Of a DNA stretch of 64,000 nt, positions 1 through 11,700 are shown one piece after another. Within the stretch, counting starts at the first letter, position 1. The number at the start of each line of letters is the position of its first letter. Position numbers and translations under genes: made by a program. Source of the DNA: Isoetes taiwanensis (Eukaryota > Streptophyta > Lycopodiopsida > Isoetales > Isoetaceae); NCBI GenBank assembly GCA_021234155.1, contig JAJEKV010000030.1, forward strand, positions 14,146,079 to 14,210,078. Direction: 5' to 3'. A model generated the notes under the pieces. That model was not told where the DNA came from, made no database searches, and was given only the letters and a program-made list of their open reading frames with translations.

Positions 1-226
1 TTGAACCAAAGAACAAACACTACATGTAACACAAACAAACATTGAGTTTAATGCATTGGATCGTCAAGTTTTAGTTCCAAAGTTTTTTCCTCTTGTGCTC
101 TAAGTTTAACATGAGGGGAATTTCAGCAAATTATAGGCCAAAATTATATGAATATGAATATGAATATTGATTATCATGCCTCGTTCGACCCTAAGGGTCA
201 AGAAGCAACAAATACAATGAATAACA

Positions 227-969
227 CTATGGTTGTGTCATATTTAGCAATAAATCTCTTTGAGATTCTACCGATTTCATAAAACAGCCCAATAGTCTTG
301 GATCTAATGATAATAAGGAATGAAAATTTGGTTGATGGATACCATGCATATATTGATTTGGTAAGCAATACAAGAAAACGTGCTCTTCATCTTCCACTTC
401 ACCGGATCCACAAATGTCATAGGTTCTCTTTTCTGCCACCGCCCTGTTTCCACTTTCAACAAGTGTGATCCAGACCTATATCTTGCCATTGTCCTTTTCA
501 GCTGCTTAGAAATAGATGCATTCAAGTAATCTTGGCTAGCATAAGTGAGTAGGGGATTTACTTCCTTCTGGTAGAAGGTCATCTTTAAACCGCATTTTTT
601 CAACAATTGTTTGACAAAGTTTTCTTGAACTATTTCTCTAACGCTGATCTCAGAGTCTGGCGGATTGTTTAATGTAATCCCCCATCGACCTGCCCAAACC
701 TATACTTCTTAAAACCATCCTGATGACATATCCGTTGCTAGTTTTGGCAATCGACTATCATCCATGCCCCTGAGTCTATTTACAAAGTTCACAGTTAAAC
801 ATAGAGCTTCAGCTTCTAGCAGGAGAAGACCTGAATCTGCTAGTAGAATTGCATAAGGTGTCTGTTTCTTTACGCCAAGTTCTTCCAGAATAAACATCTT
901 CAATACCTGTTCTATTTTATTCCATAATCTTGTGTGTATTGAGGGCCCCCAAATGGGTGCACCATACAA
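227..969 (-). pseudogene. LINE ORF2 C-terminal remnant
   Basis: This minus-strand remnant lies downstream of the RT palm. Piece 969-709 (MYGAPIWGPSIHTRLWNKIEQ and following) matches in kind the same region of the nested LINE (LYGAEVWGPVISLNT, then QVQKAFLARALGVK). Piece 606-227 ends in a zinc-finger-like stretch whose expected first cysteine reads as tyrosine (YDICGSGEVEDEEHVFLYC). The frame is broken between pieces. The region has no function on its own. Confidence 0.7.
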
Positions 970-1054
970 TACTACTGTCTGAACTAGTGTTTAACAGCAT
1001 TTTTTTAAGCCCCCGACTAGATAATGATGCATTGTGACATTTGGATAACATAGA

Positions 1055-1561
1055 TTACAAAGCTGCCTTACCTCCAGTGATACGCTTTTGCACACACTCT
1101 TTCCACTTGTAATTTGAGAAAATCTCCAATCCAAGGTATCTATAGCAGTCCGCTTCCTCCAATGTCTCGCCCTGGTAAGTGAAACTTGGCCTCCTTGCTG
1201 TGCCAATCACCATAGCCTTTGTTTTCAAAAGATTCACTTCCATTCTATGTGAGCTGCAAAACAAACTCAAACTGCTCAAATGTTCTTGTAGGCCTTCTGG
1301 GGAATTTGCTATTAGTATTACATCATCAGCATACATTAATAATTTTATAACAAAGCTCCCTAACTTAGTCCCTGCATGCCCTCTGCTCTGAAGCCATTCC
1401 TCCAGCTCATCTATATAAAGCCCAAACAACATTGGTGATAATGGACACCCTTGCCGCACTCCCATTGTACTCTGGATTTTGTCTGGTATTTCGGATGATA
1501 GTTTAGTTGAAACCTCTTGGCAGGCGCCCATCTCATGCATCACACAATCCAGAAACTCATA
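1055..1561 (-). pseudogene. Reverse transcriptase palm (C-terminal part)
   Basis: This is the continuation of the split LINE reverse transcriptase. It contains VRQGCPLSPMLFGLYIDELE (motif B region), YADDVILIANSPE (the YADD catalytic box) and HRMEVNLLKTKAMVIG, followed by the thumb-like segment SFTYQGETLEEADCYRYLGLEI. The reading frame picks up directly from the piece on the other side of the nested LINE, which shows that both belong to one gene. Confidence 0.85.
1557..1561. repeat. Target-site duplication (left), TCATA
   Basis: TCATA lies directly before the nested LINE, and the same five bases lie directly after its tail at 2941-2945. Removing the insert and one copy restores the host LINE frame across the junction, RLY-EFLDCVMHE on the minus strand. 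That supports the exact insertion point. Confidence 0.8.
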
Positions 1562-2940
1562 TATGCTGACGATGTCAACCTCTTGGCCTATACTCCAGAG
1601 GACATGCAATGTCACCTGGATGCTCTTGACACTTTTTGCTGATTCACTGCCATGCAAGTTAACTTGGCCAAAACTAGGGTGCTGCTAGTTTCATCATCAC
1701 GTCAGCCAAGGCTTCCCTCATTCACTTACCAGGGACAAGATGTAGAGGTGGCTTCGACCTACAAGTACTTGGGGATCGAGTTCTCTGCTACCACCCACTG
1801 GGATGCTGCCATCAGGTTGCGGGTCACGGCGGGTTGGAAAGCACTATGTGCCATGCAGAACAATAGCCACAAGGCAGAGTTATGTGCCTGGGGCCACCAG
1901 TCACACTTGTTTCGGGCCTTAGTCGAGCCGGTCCTCTTGTATGGGGCAGAAGTGTGGGGGCCGGTGATATCCCTCAACACCTAGAATGACCTCGAGCAGG
2001 TGCAGAAAGCCTTCTTGGCACGAGCCCTTGGAGTAAAGTCCACAGTTCCATACCAGATCCTACTCCAGGAGACAGGTTTTTTACCCCTTCAACGGGCTGC
2101 ATTGGAACGCCATATCATTTACTTCCAGAAGGTGGTCGCTATAGGTGATACACGTTTGCCCAACCTTGCTTTGACCATGGCAATGGGTCCCCAATGGCTC
2201 AAAGCCTGTTGGAAGGACACGCAAGCTCAGTCGTTCTCACGCTGGGGTGTACAGGCAAACAGAGCGTACATGTAAGAACAAAGAAAGATCACAAGGCACT
2301 CAAGCTGTACCTAGATGCTACTTTCCTTCGCAAGCTTTGGGATGCAGATGCTTTGACGCACGTTAAACTGGCACACTATTAGTAGCAAGTCAATCTTAGG
2401 CTCACGAGAGGCCCACACCAGTACTTGTACACCCATTTGCCCATGAAGAAGCGCAGACTTATAGCTTCCATTCGCACGGGTGCACATCGTCTCTGCATTG
2501 AGACATGACGTTGGGCTCGAGAAGCACGGGAGGAAAGGCTTTGCCAGTGTTGCCACTAGGGCACCATTGAGGATGAATGTCATGCCCTCCAGATCTGCCC
2601 AACGTTTGCCCATATCCAAGAGCAGTATGTTCGATTACTAGTGCCTGGCCAACTGTTGCATGAGTTATTGAATACGGCGTCAGTGGGTTTGTTGGGGTCA
2701 TACCTCCAGGAGGTTATGGATGCACGGACTCAGTTGTGTCCTCCGGGACAGTATTGAACTGTCCTATACAATTGTACAGCGTGCCAGCATACTTATTACT
2801 GCTAAGGTTTTTCCCTCGAAAACCCTTCGGGGCAGAATTTTTTAATCCTGACAGTAATATGCTTGCTGCTCTCTTTTTATTTGGGTCCCATAGGCCAATC
2901 AGTCTCTGTGGACGATAAGAAATCTATTCTATTCTATTCT
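1562..2940 (+). mobile_element. Nested, 5'-truncated LINE inserted in the older LINE
   Basis: A plus-strand LINE copy starts abruptly at the RT catalytic box (YADDVNLLAYTPEDMQ). It continues through MQVNLAKTRVLLVSSSRQP (1652-1984) and QKAFLARALGVKSTVPYQ (from 2000) to a cysteine-rich tail around 2540-2600. It ends in a short (ATTCT)n tail at about 2922-2940. Stops break the frame, for example between TFC and FTAMQ near 1640. The start at the YADD box is typical 5' truncation from target-primed reverse transcription. Its order of conserved blocks matches the host LINE, so the two are related families. Confidence 0.88.
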
Positions 2941-2945
2941 TCATA
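2941..2945. repeat. Target-site duplication (right), TCATA
   Basis: This is the second copy of the 5-bp duplication that flanks the nested LINE, immediately after its (ATTCT)n tail. Confidence 0.8.
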
Positions 2946-3501
2946 CAGACGTGGTACCGCACCTCTCCATACAATTGGAATATCAAGCTGTTCCATCCTT
3001 AGCCACAACTTTTCTCGAGGCACGGTGTCGAAAGCCTTTGAGAAATCAGCATAAGCTAAATAGAGGACTTTCCTCAGTTTCTTAGCCTGCTCAATTAAAG
3101 CTCTTAGCGTGAGAAGATGGTCTAAGGTATTCTGCTCTTTCCTGAAGCCCGCCTGACAATAAGCTCTTTTACCATGCTGCTCTACCCATTTGTTGATCTT
3201 TTGCTCTAGCAAGCCTCCCAAAAACCTAGAGTATACGCTACGTATCATTATGGTTCTGTAATTTTGTACATTCTTTCTACATCCTGATTTATGTATTGGA
3301 ATGATCTTATATCCTCGCCAAGATTTTGGTAACCCATTTCAGAAGGTTTATTACTTTTTGAATCAGTTTTCCATCTGCCCATTTCAATAATTTCACCGAT
3401 AGTCCCATCAAGTCAAAAGCCTTCCCATTCTTCATACGTTTGAGTTGGGCTTCAACCTCTTTCACATTAAATATGTCTTTAGCAATGTTTATTATTGGCA
3501 T
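2946..3501 (-). pseudogene. Reverse transcriptase, N-terminal part (split by insertion)
   Basis: These are two minus-strand pieces of a LINE reverse transcriptase. Piece 3501-3307 has EVEAQLKRMKNGKAFDLMG, where intact elements usually have a KxGKAxGxDG block. Piece 3248-2946 carries QAGFRKEQNTLDHLLTLR and the motif A block YADFSKAFDTVPR, so the first catalytic aspartate is present. A frame break separates them. The second piece stops exactly where the plus-strand LINE is inserted, and the protein continues beyond 1561 on the other side. Confidence 0.8.
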
Positions 3502-3650
3502 CCACCAGCCTTTGTCTTATAGTAAATATTCTTAACTAGAGCAAGAAGGTCATCTACTTGTATATCAGTTGTGGCTTGTATATAAAAAATCTTTGCATTC
3601 CTTTGAAATCGCCAGAACACAACAATTTATAGGCTGAGAATCCTTTCTAA

Positions 3651-4223
3651 GCACATACACTACTTTGAAATCACATGCTTATGGTCCTTTACAATCTTGA
3701 AACACGTATGAAATTGTGTGCTTCTTCAACTCAATTCAATTTCATAAGATTGAAATATATATGAAGTTATCAGTGACCTATAGGGGTAGTGGTAGGAACA
3801 TTAGGGTCGGCCATATGATCGATTTTCCATGTAAAGGAGGAATTTTTTCATATATGATTTGAAGTCTGAGGCGAGTTTCCAATGTTCCATCATATATGAT
3901 TTGAAGTGACTGAAAGCGAATGTAAGCGACAAACCCTTATATGTAAAGAACAGTTAGGTGCTGTTCTGCCCTCTCGTCCAACCCTATGCCGCCATGTGGC
4001 AATTTTTAGGGGACATTCATTTCCAGGGAAGTACAGTAACAAAATTACTCATTGTTTTTTTGTGGTGATTCTCTGCTGCAGCCGTTGGATGGCTGACATG
4101 TGGCATAGAACAACACCTAACTGTCCTCCACGTTATAGGGAAGCCCATTTAGTGGGCTTTCTTGATGTGGAAACAGGGCGACTATACAGAAAAAGTAGAT
4201 TTCTTACATTTACAAGAAACTTA
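3651..4223. other. Intergenic, no gene seen
   Basis: No ORF here resembles a known protein. A 12-base stretch, CATATATGATTT, recurs at about 3848 and 3891. Nothing else is supported. Confidence 0.4.
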
Positions 4224-4247
4224 TCGCGGCGGCCAAGGCCGCCGCGA
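4224..4247. repeat. GC-rich perfect palindrome, possible CACTA-type terminal motif
   Basis: An 11-bp perfect inverted repeat (TCGCGGCGGCC and its complement) has a 2-base centre, in otherwise AT-rich DNA. The preceding bases, ACAAGAAACTTA, resemble the CACTACAAGAAA ends of plant CACTA transposons followed by a GCGGCGG block. A near-twin (ACAAGAATTTATCGCGGCGG) occurs at about 27193-27212. The transposon link is inferred from motif resemblance only. Confidence 0.45.
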
Positions 4248-6294
4248 ACGTTTCTCTTTCCCAACCTGTTGTTTACACTCATAACCTTATTCGGATCATT
4301 TGATAGATAATCCAATAACATGTGGGACTATTGCCCATAATAAATGGCCTAATGTGCAACATCCCTGCTATTCTACCAAAGTGAAAAGGTTACAAATTTT
4401 CCTTCAAAATCGCATTTTTTGAGATCAAACTAAGTAATGTTTGCACTACAAAGATGGATTCTGGCTCTGCGCTTTACCCTGGAGATGATTTAGATGTCCG
4501 AATGAAGGCACTGTTGAGCTTGCAGTTCAATTCTTTCTCCGCTTGCATGGGCTTAAATTCTCAAATTATTCAAGTAATAGACAATTTTCAAGATCATTCA
4601 AAATCAATTTCGAGATTAACAAAGTACGTGCCATAGGAGCAATACCAGAGTTTCTCAGTGAAAGAGCCTTCATTTTTGTATAATAGACTAAGTGGTGTTT
4701 CACTTCAAAAGAATTGATTCTGAAGGGGACACAACGGTGTGATTCTCTTCGTGTCCACTGCTGGGCGCTAGGACATTTTGGCAACTATCGAAAATACATG
4801 AATATTGATGTTCACAAGTTCTATCTTATTGTCATCCTGTTATCTTATTGCCATATCGGACAGAATGACAGAATAACCTCTACCCTACAGGAGAAGTTCA
4901 ATAAGCAACAAAAGTAGCAAATCGTCGTGCTTAGAATAAGAAATCAGGACTAGAATTACCAATGGTGGTAATGAAGCAACGTATGCATTCTTTATTTTCA
5001 AGGCATCAGCGGAAATTGTTTGCACCCGTTGATCACAATGGTCCGGTGGAACTGGAACTTTCTGCCCATAACTAGCAGACATTAGCTTCAGATATCACCT
5101 AAGAAAATTTATGCTTATACTTCAAATACCAGCAAAAAGAGATTTTAACAAATTATAGTACCTTCAAATCACCAATTACAGATCCTCCGTTGGCCAAGGG
5201 TCCCAAGCTCTGACATGCTACATGCATCCGACATAAGAGAAGCAACACAAAGACTCTTGTTACCGGCTAGTTTGTGATATCGAGATGTTGCCTTCAGAAA
5301 CATGGAGATGTCGCATTTTCTAGAAGAGACATGGAGCCGACCGCCTTGCTTCTTCCTGCTCTAGACAACAGTAAATCTGATTCACAACATACTCAGAATA
5401 ATAGCTTAGAAAGAACTTAGTACTGAGAGCTTCTGGCTATGGCAGAGGCCAGAGAAGGGGTTGAATTCTATGGCCAGATGTCTATGATGGCAGAAGTGCG
5501 AATTGAAGAAGAACCCAGAATAACCCAGAAGTGCCTGCCGCCATGGCATTGTTTAGCATCGTTTGTGAGAAGATAGCCTAAGATAACCCTAAACGACTGA
5601 AGAACCCTGTTTGGAAGCGATTTTTTGAAGCTTGGAAGTAAAAGACTCAACATCATCCATTTGAATAAAGGAAAGGAAACAACAGACTACAGTTAGAGAA
5701 CGACCATGTCTTCTGTAGACGCTCAAGTGCAAAAGCAAAAGCCCCAGATACCCCAGCTGAAATGGAATACATTGTCAGTTTCTTACGCTTCGAAAATAGG
5801 CACGTAATATGAATAATTAATTTTTTCATATACATCTTTCCCATTTGGACAAATAAAATTCATTCCCTTTGCAACAAATTTTGTGACTCATAGTTATTCC
5901 CCCTTATGAATGTTGTGTTGAAAATAGTTCAGAACAAACCATGACCCTGCAATGCCCACCTCTAGCATTGCATCAGCTTTATATGCTCTGCACCAAAAAA
6001 CACGTTTACCAGTAGAACGCATACTGGGGCACTAATGTTTAGCTTACCCCACAATTTAAACAGACTAATTTAATTTAGATTTCAAAATGCTCATATTTGG
6101 AAAGAGAGTCGTGCTCTATCTGAAGTAGTGCTCTATCTGAAGTACTCCAAGACCGCCGAATGGAGGTAATGAACTTTTCTCTGTCACTAAAACTTGAGAC
6201 CTCGCCATTATATTTACGCCATTATTTACTAATTTCCTAGTTACATATGTTTCAAATCCTATTAAGGTACAAAATTGATGTGAAAATCAAAGAG
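4248..6294. other. Intergenic, no gene seen
   Basis: Only short unremarkable ORFs occur. A 17-bp direct repeat (GCTCTATCTGAAGTAGT, twice) lies at about 6112-6146. I looked on the minus strand for a DUF632 domain that would complete the DUF630 fragment just above and did not find one. Confidence 0.4.
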
Positions 6295-6679
6295 AAATAT
6301 CAGTTGAGCTTGAAGAGCTGATAAAGTGGGCATGAGGCTTGTTCGCCATTAGAAGTGGGACCTTCAATTGGCCTAGACAAATTTGAACCTTCTGTTGGAT
6401 CTGACTTAGTTGAATCATCATCCTCAGCCGTTTCCTCCAGTTCTATCTCGTTTCCAAAGCTGTTATAGGAGTATCAAGAAGCTGTTGCTGTTGATTTTTA
6501 AACTCTGCCTCGGCAAATTGCTTAAAGGCAACACCTGTGTTCCTGAGTGCCTGCAGATAGTTAACATGTGCAGTTGCAAAGTTCGTCCTAGCAGAAAGTG
6601 CTTGCTTAACAAAACACTTTCTTTGCTTGAATCTATGAACTGCCTCTTCATCTTGTATCTTAAATCCAGTGCAGCCCAT
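6295..6679 (-). pseudogene. DUF630 N-terminal domain fragment (DUF630/DUF632 family)
   Basis: The minus-strand ORF from 6679 begins MGCTGFKIQDEEAVHRFKQR, with FVKQALSARTNFATAHVNYL and ALRNTGVAFKQFAEAE further on. This is the plant DUF630 signature: MGC start, DDEEAV-like core, RK, then AAHxxYLxxLRxxGxAFxxF. The family is plant-specific, often DUF630 plus a C-terminal DUF632, with a likely N-myristoylation site at Gly2. The ORF stops at 6443. An acidic stretch in another frame (GNEIELEETAEDDD and on, to about 6295) looks like its natural continuation, so there is a frameshift or an unseen splice. No DUF632 part is visible downstream, so I call it a partial gene or pseudogene. Confidence 0.75.
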
Positions 6680-8440
6680 TTCAGAGTCTTGTACTATGAC
6701 ACCAACTAATATAACCTTAAGTTATTTCAAAGGTATGAGAATCTCTGCATCTGCCAAGTTAAACTTCTCAGTCCAAACTGTGTTGATGTAGAGGATGCTT
6801 TCTTGTGTTCTATTTGGTTGATTGACTGTTTATCCCTCTTCTTTGCTACAACTGATTCCAATATTGTAAACCCGGCAGGGAAAACGTGACCATCCGCTTT
6901 GAAACCAAATTGAAAGAAAGCAAAGGATGAGTCTTCATACCACCAAGTGGGTGCTACTGAAGAAGCTCAAATCCGCGAAAGAAGACTCCATGCGATGGGC
7001 TGTTAGGCCTATCATCTTGCAAAAAGATAAGGCCGATACCCACTTTGGAAAAACGGAGGCCAAAAGTGATGGGGCTTTAAGATTTGAATAAATGTAGGGC
7101 AAAGCTCCACCCATCAAGTCGCCTCAAACCGGATGGACCTCGAAAACCCAAGAAAGGAAGAAAACAAAAGCTTTACATTAGAAGAAGAAGTTAATGTGAC
7201 GGCTCTACCACTTAAATGCATATAACGATATTGATTCAACGCCCGATGGTTCTACAAAGAAAACCACAAGAAAAGAAGGCAAATCATGATGAACACCGCT
7301 ACTTTCACCATATTTCTATGTGTTTAGGTCTAAGGCCTTTGGGCTTGGAGCCCACCATAGCCAGCCAGAATCGAAGCGTAAAAGGGTACTATTTCAATCG
7401 TACAAAAACAAATGGAGAATTGGGTTTTCCTTACATGTTGCTCTCTGCTTAGGAAAATGCGTTTTGCTTGTCATGTGCCAAATGATTCAAACTCAAACCG
7501 GTGCCTTGCTAACAATTTTAACTACAAATAAGGACGGACCCAATTGATTGATGCATTAATACGGAGATACGAGATATAGAAGGCAAAGCCGTGAAGCATG
7601 AATGGCTATGATAGAAGAAGAAATGGTTCGGCCGAGGCTCAATAATGGAAGAAAAAAAGCGAGATAGGTTGGCTAGACGAGACATAATAGACGAGTCTAG
7701 TCCATACCGTAACATTTTTCCTCTCTTCGTTTTCACTACGCTTTGTGGGACACTCTGGGTTACCCGAGAGCTTCGCGTGACTCTCGCTTTGACGACATTG
7801 AGTATGACATCGTAAATCAATCATGATAAAGGCGTGGGCATCACCGGCAATAGTAACTAATAACGAAGTTTTCAAAGAACCAAAAACTTCAATCTTCGAT
7901 CCTTCTTCAATTCAAAGCCGATTCTAAAAAGCACCTTGCAAAACCGATAGCAATTGAAGACGATTCCATCTCTAGTCCGATGCTCAAAGAAAAAGCGGTA
8001 TATCCGAAGTTTCCTCATCCCGCCGCATGCACACGAAAAAAAGCAGACAAATTTTCTTGAGGAAAAATCTCAGATGCAAATACCTGCATCAAATAACAAA
8101 ATAAAAAACATCTGGCTATGGCTGGGACCAGAATCCGCAGCCCTGGCTTCCAGATTTACCACCGGATGTGTGGCAAAGGAGTTCTTGACCTATTTCTTAT
8201 TTTCTAAGTGATTTGTTGAAGCTTGAAGGAGAAGCCCATCGCTATAGCCAGACCCAGCACTGCCGGAAACCAAGCGTCAGCGCATTTCTGAACCTTGAAG
8301 CACGCGACAGATCCAGGGCAGAGGATTGCTTTGAACAGAGCAGAGGATTGCTTCCAAAGCAAGAAATCCGGAGCCCGTCAAATTTTCTTTCTTGTTTTCA
8401 TTTTTTTTTTTCAAAGATACGTGTCGCCCCCAAAATTTTT
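6680..8440. other. Intergenic, no gene seen
   Basis: Only short unrecognised ORFs on both strands. A poly-T run lies at about 8401-8411 just before the tandem repeat. No element boundaries could be fixed. Confidence 0.4.
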
Positions 8441-8520
8441 GCTGACGAAAAAATATTAGGATCAAACAGAAATGGCATTTGCTGACGAAAAAATATTAGG
8501 ATCAAACAGAAATGGCATTT
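8441..8520. repeat. 40-bp tandem repeat, two exact copies
   Basis: The unit beginning GCTGACGAAAAAATATTAGG occurs at 8441 and again at 8481 with no mismatch seen. It sits about 200 bp upstream of the coiled-coil gene's first ATG. A TATA-like TTTATATATG follows at about 8523. Exact identity suggests a recent duplication or an assembly duplication. Confidence 0.85.
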
Positions 8521-8721
8521 GCTTTATATATGTTAAGAAAACCTAGCAGAAAACCTAGCAGAAAACATTGAGGAAAAAAACTAGTTTCCAGCCGGAAAAG
8601 GTGAAGAATTCCATAGTTTACGGTCTACCGGAAAACTTGGTCAGAATTTGTTTCTTTATCGAAAAATCCTGATTTCAACGGGTAGGCTGGAAGGGTTCTC
8701 TGGAAGGAGGCGCCTAACGGG

Positions 8722-11700
8722 ATGGAGAGGGCCGTCTGCTGCCGGAGTACTCGCGTCTGTGTCAAAAAGGCAGCTCTCGCAAAGCGTAGCGGCTCCGGTT
8801 CAGAAGAGCTTCAACATCTTCGCAGATTTGAAGCTTTGGTCGCAGGTACTATCCCTTCGCATCGAGGTTACGATGATGAACGAGGTGATAAATCCTTTTT
8901 GGAGTTGGAAACTTATTTGGCTGATGTCAAGCGAAGAATACTAAGGGCAACTTCTCCTGTCGCGAGAAATTGCAAAGGAGGTGCTCGATGGAAATACCAA
9001 GTTAGGGATCTCTCTTCAACAACAGGGAGAGGTGGTAAATCTGTAAGTGCGTCAAGGTTAATAGGGTTTATTAGTGGACAAGGCCCTAAGAGAGGAAAAC
9101 ATGAAAATTTTCAAAGGTCAGTTGATTCTGTTTAGAACGTGAGATGGGATAGGCAGTTCAATGCATCTCCCAAGAATCGCTGGTGGGAATGGTTATCAGA
9201 GCCACCCATTGCTTGTGGGAGAATACATGATGGGATGGGTGTGAAATCATGGAGGTCTTTGTCACAACCATCATCACCCAAGAGGAGAAGGGATGAAGGT
9301 GGTCCATTTTCAGCATCACCTTTGTCTCCAAATATATCAGCCTCGTGAGAAAAGAGATATATGACGAGCAGCAGCAGTTAGATTCTCCAAAGAAACGCCC
9401 AAGGTGGGAATGGCTTGCTCACCGCCCCACTGCTGAAGCGAATTATCTCCAAAGTAGAAGGAAGGAGAGATTGCAAAATTCTCTTGAAAGAGTTCAAAAT
9501 TGGAAGAAAAGGAGCTACACAAACTGGTAACTGTTTTTGTATTTCAAATCCGACAATGAAAAGCCAGTAACTGCCCTTACATAGGAGTAATGTTGATATT
9601 GAGCTGACAGTTTCAATGTAACTTTCAGGTCAGTTTGCGGACATGAGACTCCAAGATGTACAAAACAACACTCGAGAAGCTATGCCGGCAGAGAACAAAA
9701 TAATGGATTTTGATTTAAGCAAGTCCAAGGGTTCAAAATCAGATAGAACAGAGCATGAGATGATGTCTCAACCATGGAGCGATCCAATGGAATCTGATAG
9801 TCCTGGTTTGGGGTTGTCTGAGACTGATTATCACAAAATAAATAAGATGTGGGATAATCTCATGTATGAAACATATAAGAAGCCAAGCTCTCAGAGTTCA
9901 GGAAGAAGCTTATCACCATCAAGCCCGAGAAGCAAAGCTTCAAGTCTTAGAAGTAAGCTCATAAGCCCAAGGGGCAGGCTTGCAAGCCCAAGAAGTATCC
10001 TTTCTTACCCTAGGCTTAGTAGAGAGCAGTTATTTTCAAATGATTCATCTCCCGTATCTCCAAAGCAGCCATCTAATCAGAGAGCGAAGCCACCATCTTC
10101 TAAAAAGCTGTCATGCGTCCAGACGGTAGTCACTGATCTACAAGGCACTTTTGAAGGTTTGAAATCTCAAATGGAGGACGAGGGTAAAAGATGGAGAGAA
10201 AGGCTTAGTACCTTGGAGAAGGAGCTGGAAACTCTGAAGGATGAGACAGAAGCTGACTTAGATGCAACCAAGTGCAATCAAAAAGAAATAAAGAAACATG
10301 TTCAACGTCTGCTCAAGGAGTTGGAAACAGCTGAAATGCTGTGGGCCAAAAATGAGGAGCAGAGAAACTATGAAACGGAGAAACTGCATGTCCTATTGGA
10401 AGAATGCTCAGATAAAATGGCCGCTTATAAAAAAAGATTTGATTGCTTGGCCATGGAAACAGAGAGTTCAGTAATGAAGGGGATTGATGAAAAAATCCAA
10501 GTTCTTCTTTTGAATGAAGTGGATAAGTTGCGCCAAGAAATGTTCTCTAGACATGAGCTTCTGGTGGAGAACATTGAAGTGTCAAAAAGGACCGAGAAAC
10601 AATGGGCAACTAACCTGATAAAGGACATCATAGAAGAGAGGTTGTCTCCAATATCAAAGATTTTGTCACAGCAGGGAATGGTTGAAATGAAGGATGACAT
10701 AAGCCTTCTGTGGGGGGAAGTTGGGGTGCTTTCTAAAGCAACTGAGGAAATTCAAAACCATGTTAAGCATCTTTCTCGCACTGCTGACACATACAAGGAT
10801 CCTACATTCATAGAACAATCTGATTTGAAAAATGATAACGAGTACATACATAAGCAGCTGCAGCTTGTGAAAAAGGAAGGCATGCAAACAAGTACGGATG
10901 CTGAGAATTGTAGAAGAGAATGTCAAGCAGAATTTAAGGATATAAGGCGACTCTTAGGAAAGCTGCAGGATGATGAACTGGAAATGAAGGCGGAGATTCA
11001 AGAACTAAAGTTGTTGGAAGGGGCAATGAGATCTGAGGGAGAAAATATGCAGCGTCTATTGCATAGGGTTGAAAATGACAAAGTGGCAAGATTGGCTGAG
11101 CTAGAAGAATGCAAGGCTCTTTTACACAGCGAAAGCTCAAAAGCACAAGGAATGATACTAGAGAAGGTTGAAAGCCTTTCGAAATTGTACATGGGAGGCT
11201 TCGAGGAGGTCAGAATGGATACTTTGAACATAAAGATGCTGTGCCAAGACAAATTTGAGGATTTTGACAACCGAATTAAAGCACTGGGTCAATCTTGCTA
11301 TCCCAATCCAACTATGCCACAGGAAGAATGCAGTCTGGATAATCTAGAATTACGAGTACTACATCTGGAATCTAGGAAGGATGATGTGGAAGATGTCCGA
11401 AAAGCGCTACTCAATGTTGATGCAAAATGTCACAACAGGGTAGAGGAGATGATGCAAGACATTAAAGAAATCAAAAGACGGCAAGAGGATCAAGATGCAG
11501 TCCGCCAGAAAAAAGTTGATGAAATCAAAAGACGGCAAGAGGATCAAGATGCAATCCACCAGAAAAAGGTAGATGAAATCAAAAGACGACAAGAGGATCA
11601 AGATGCAGTCCACCAAAAGGAAGTCGATGAAATAGAGGAACCATTAGCATTGGGCATGTTAAATCTTCAAGATATACTCTCTGCAGCAGAAAAGGGAAAA

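Larger units (their letters stand above)
145..3650 (-). mobile_element. Old LINE (non-LTR retrotransposon), split by a nested LINE
   Basis: A degenerate non-LTR retrotransposon lies on the minus strand. Reading from high to low coordinates, it shows an upstream RT region (3501-2934, with YADFSKAFDTVPR), the RT palm (1657-1055, with GVRQGCPLSP and YADDV) and a post-RT region ending in a cysteine/histidine-rich tail (969-227). The order is continuous only if 1562-2940 is removed. The 3' end appears to be near 145-175, where the minus strand has a short ATTCAT-type repeat as a tail. No endonuclease domain is visible, so the element is 5' truncated or decayed. Several frame breaks, for example near 3250-3310, show that it is dead. 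The outer limits are approximate. Confidence 0.85.

Noticed and set aside
9118-9135. TAG in frame in the coiled-coil gene taken as a premature stop
   Set aside because: A well-formed 93-nt intron with strong donor and acceptor removes it in phase 0.
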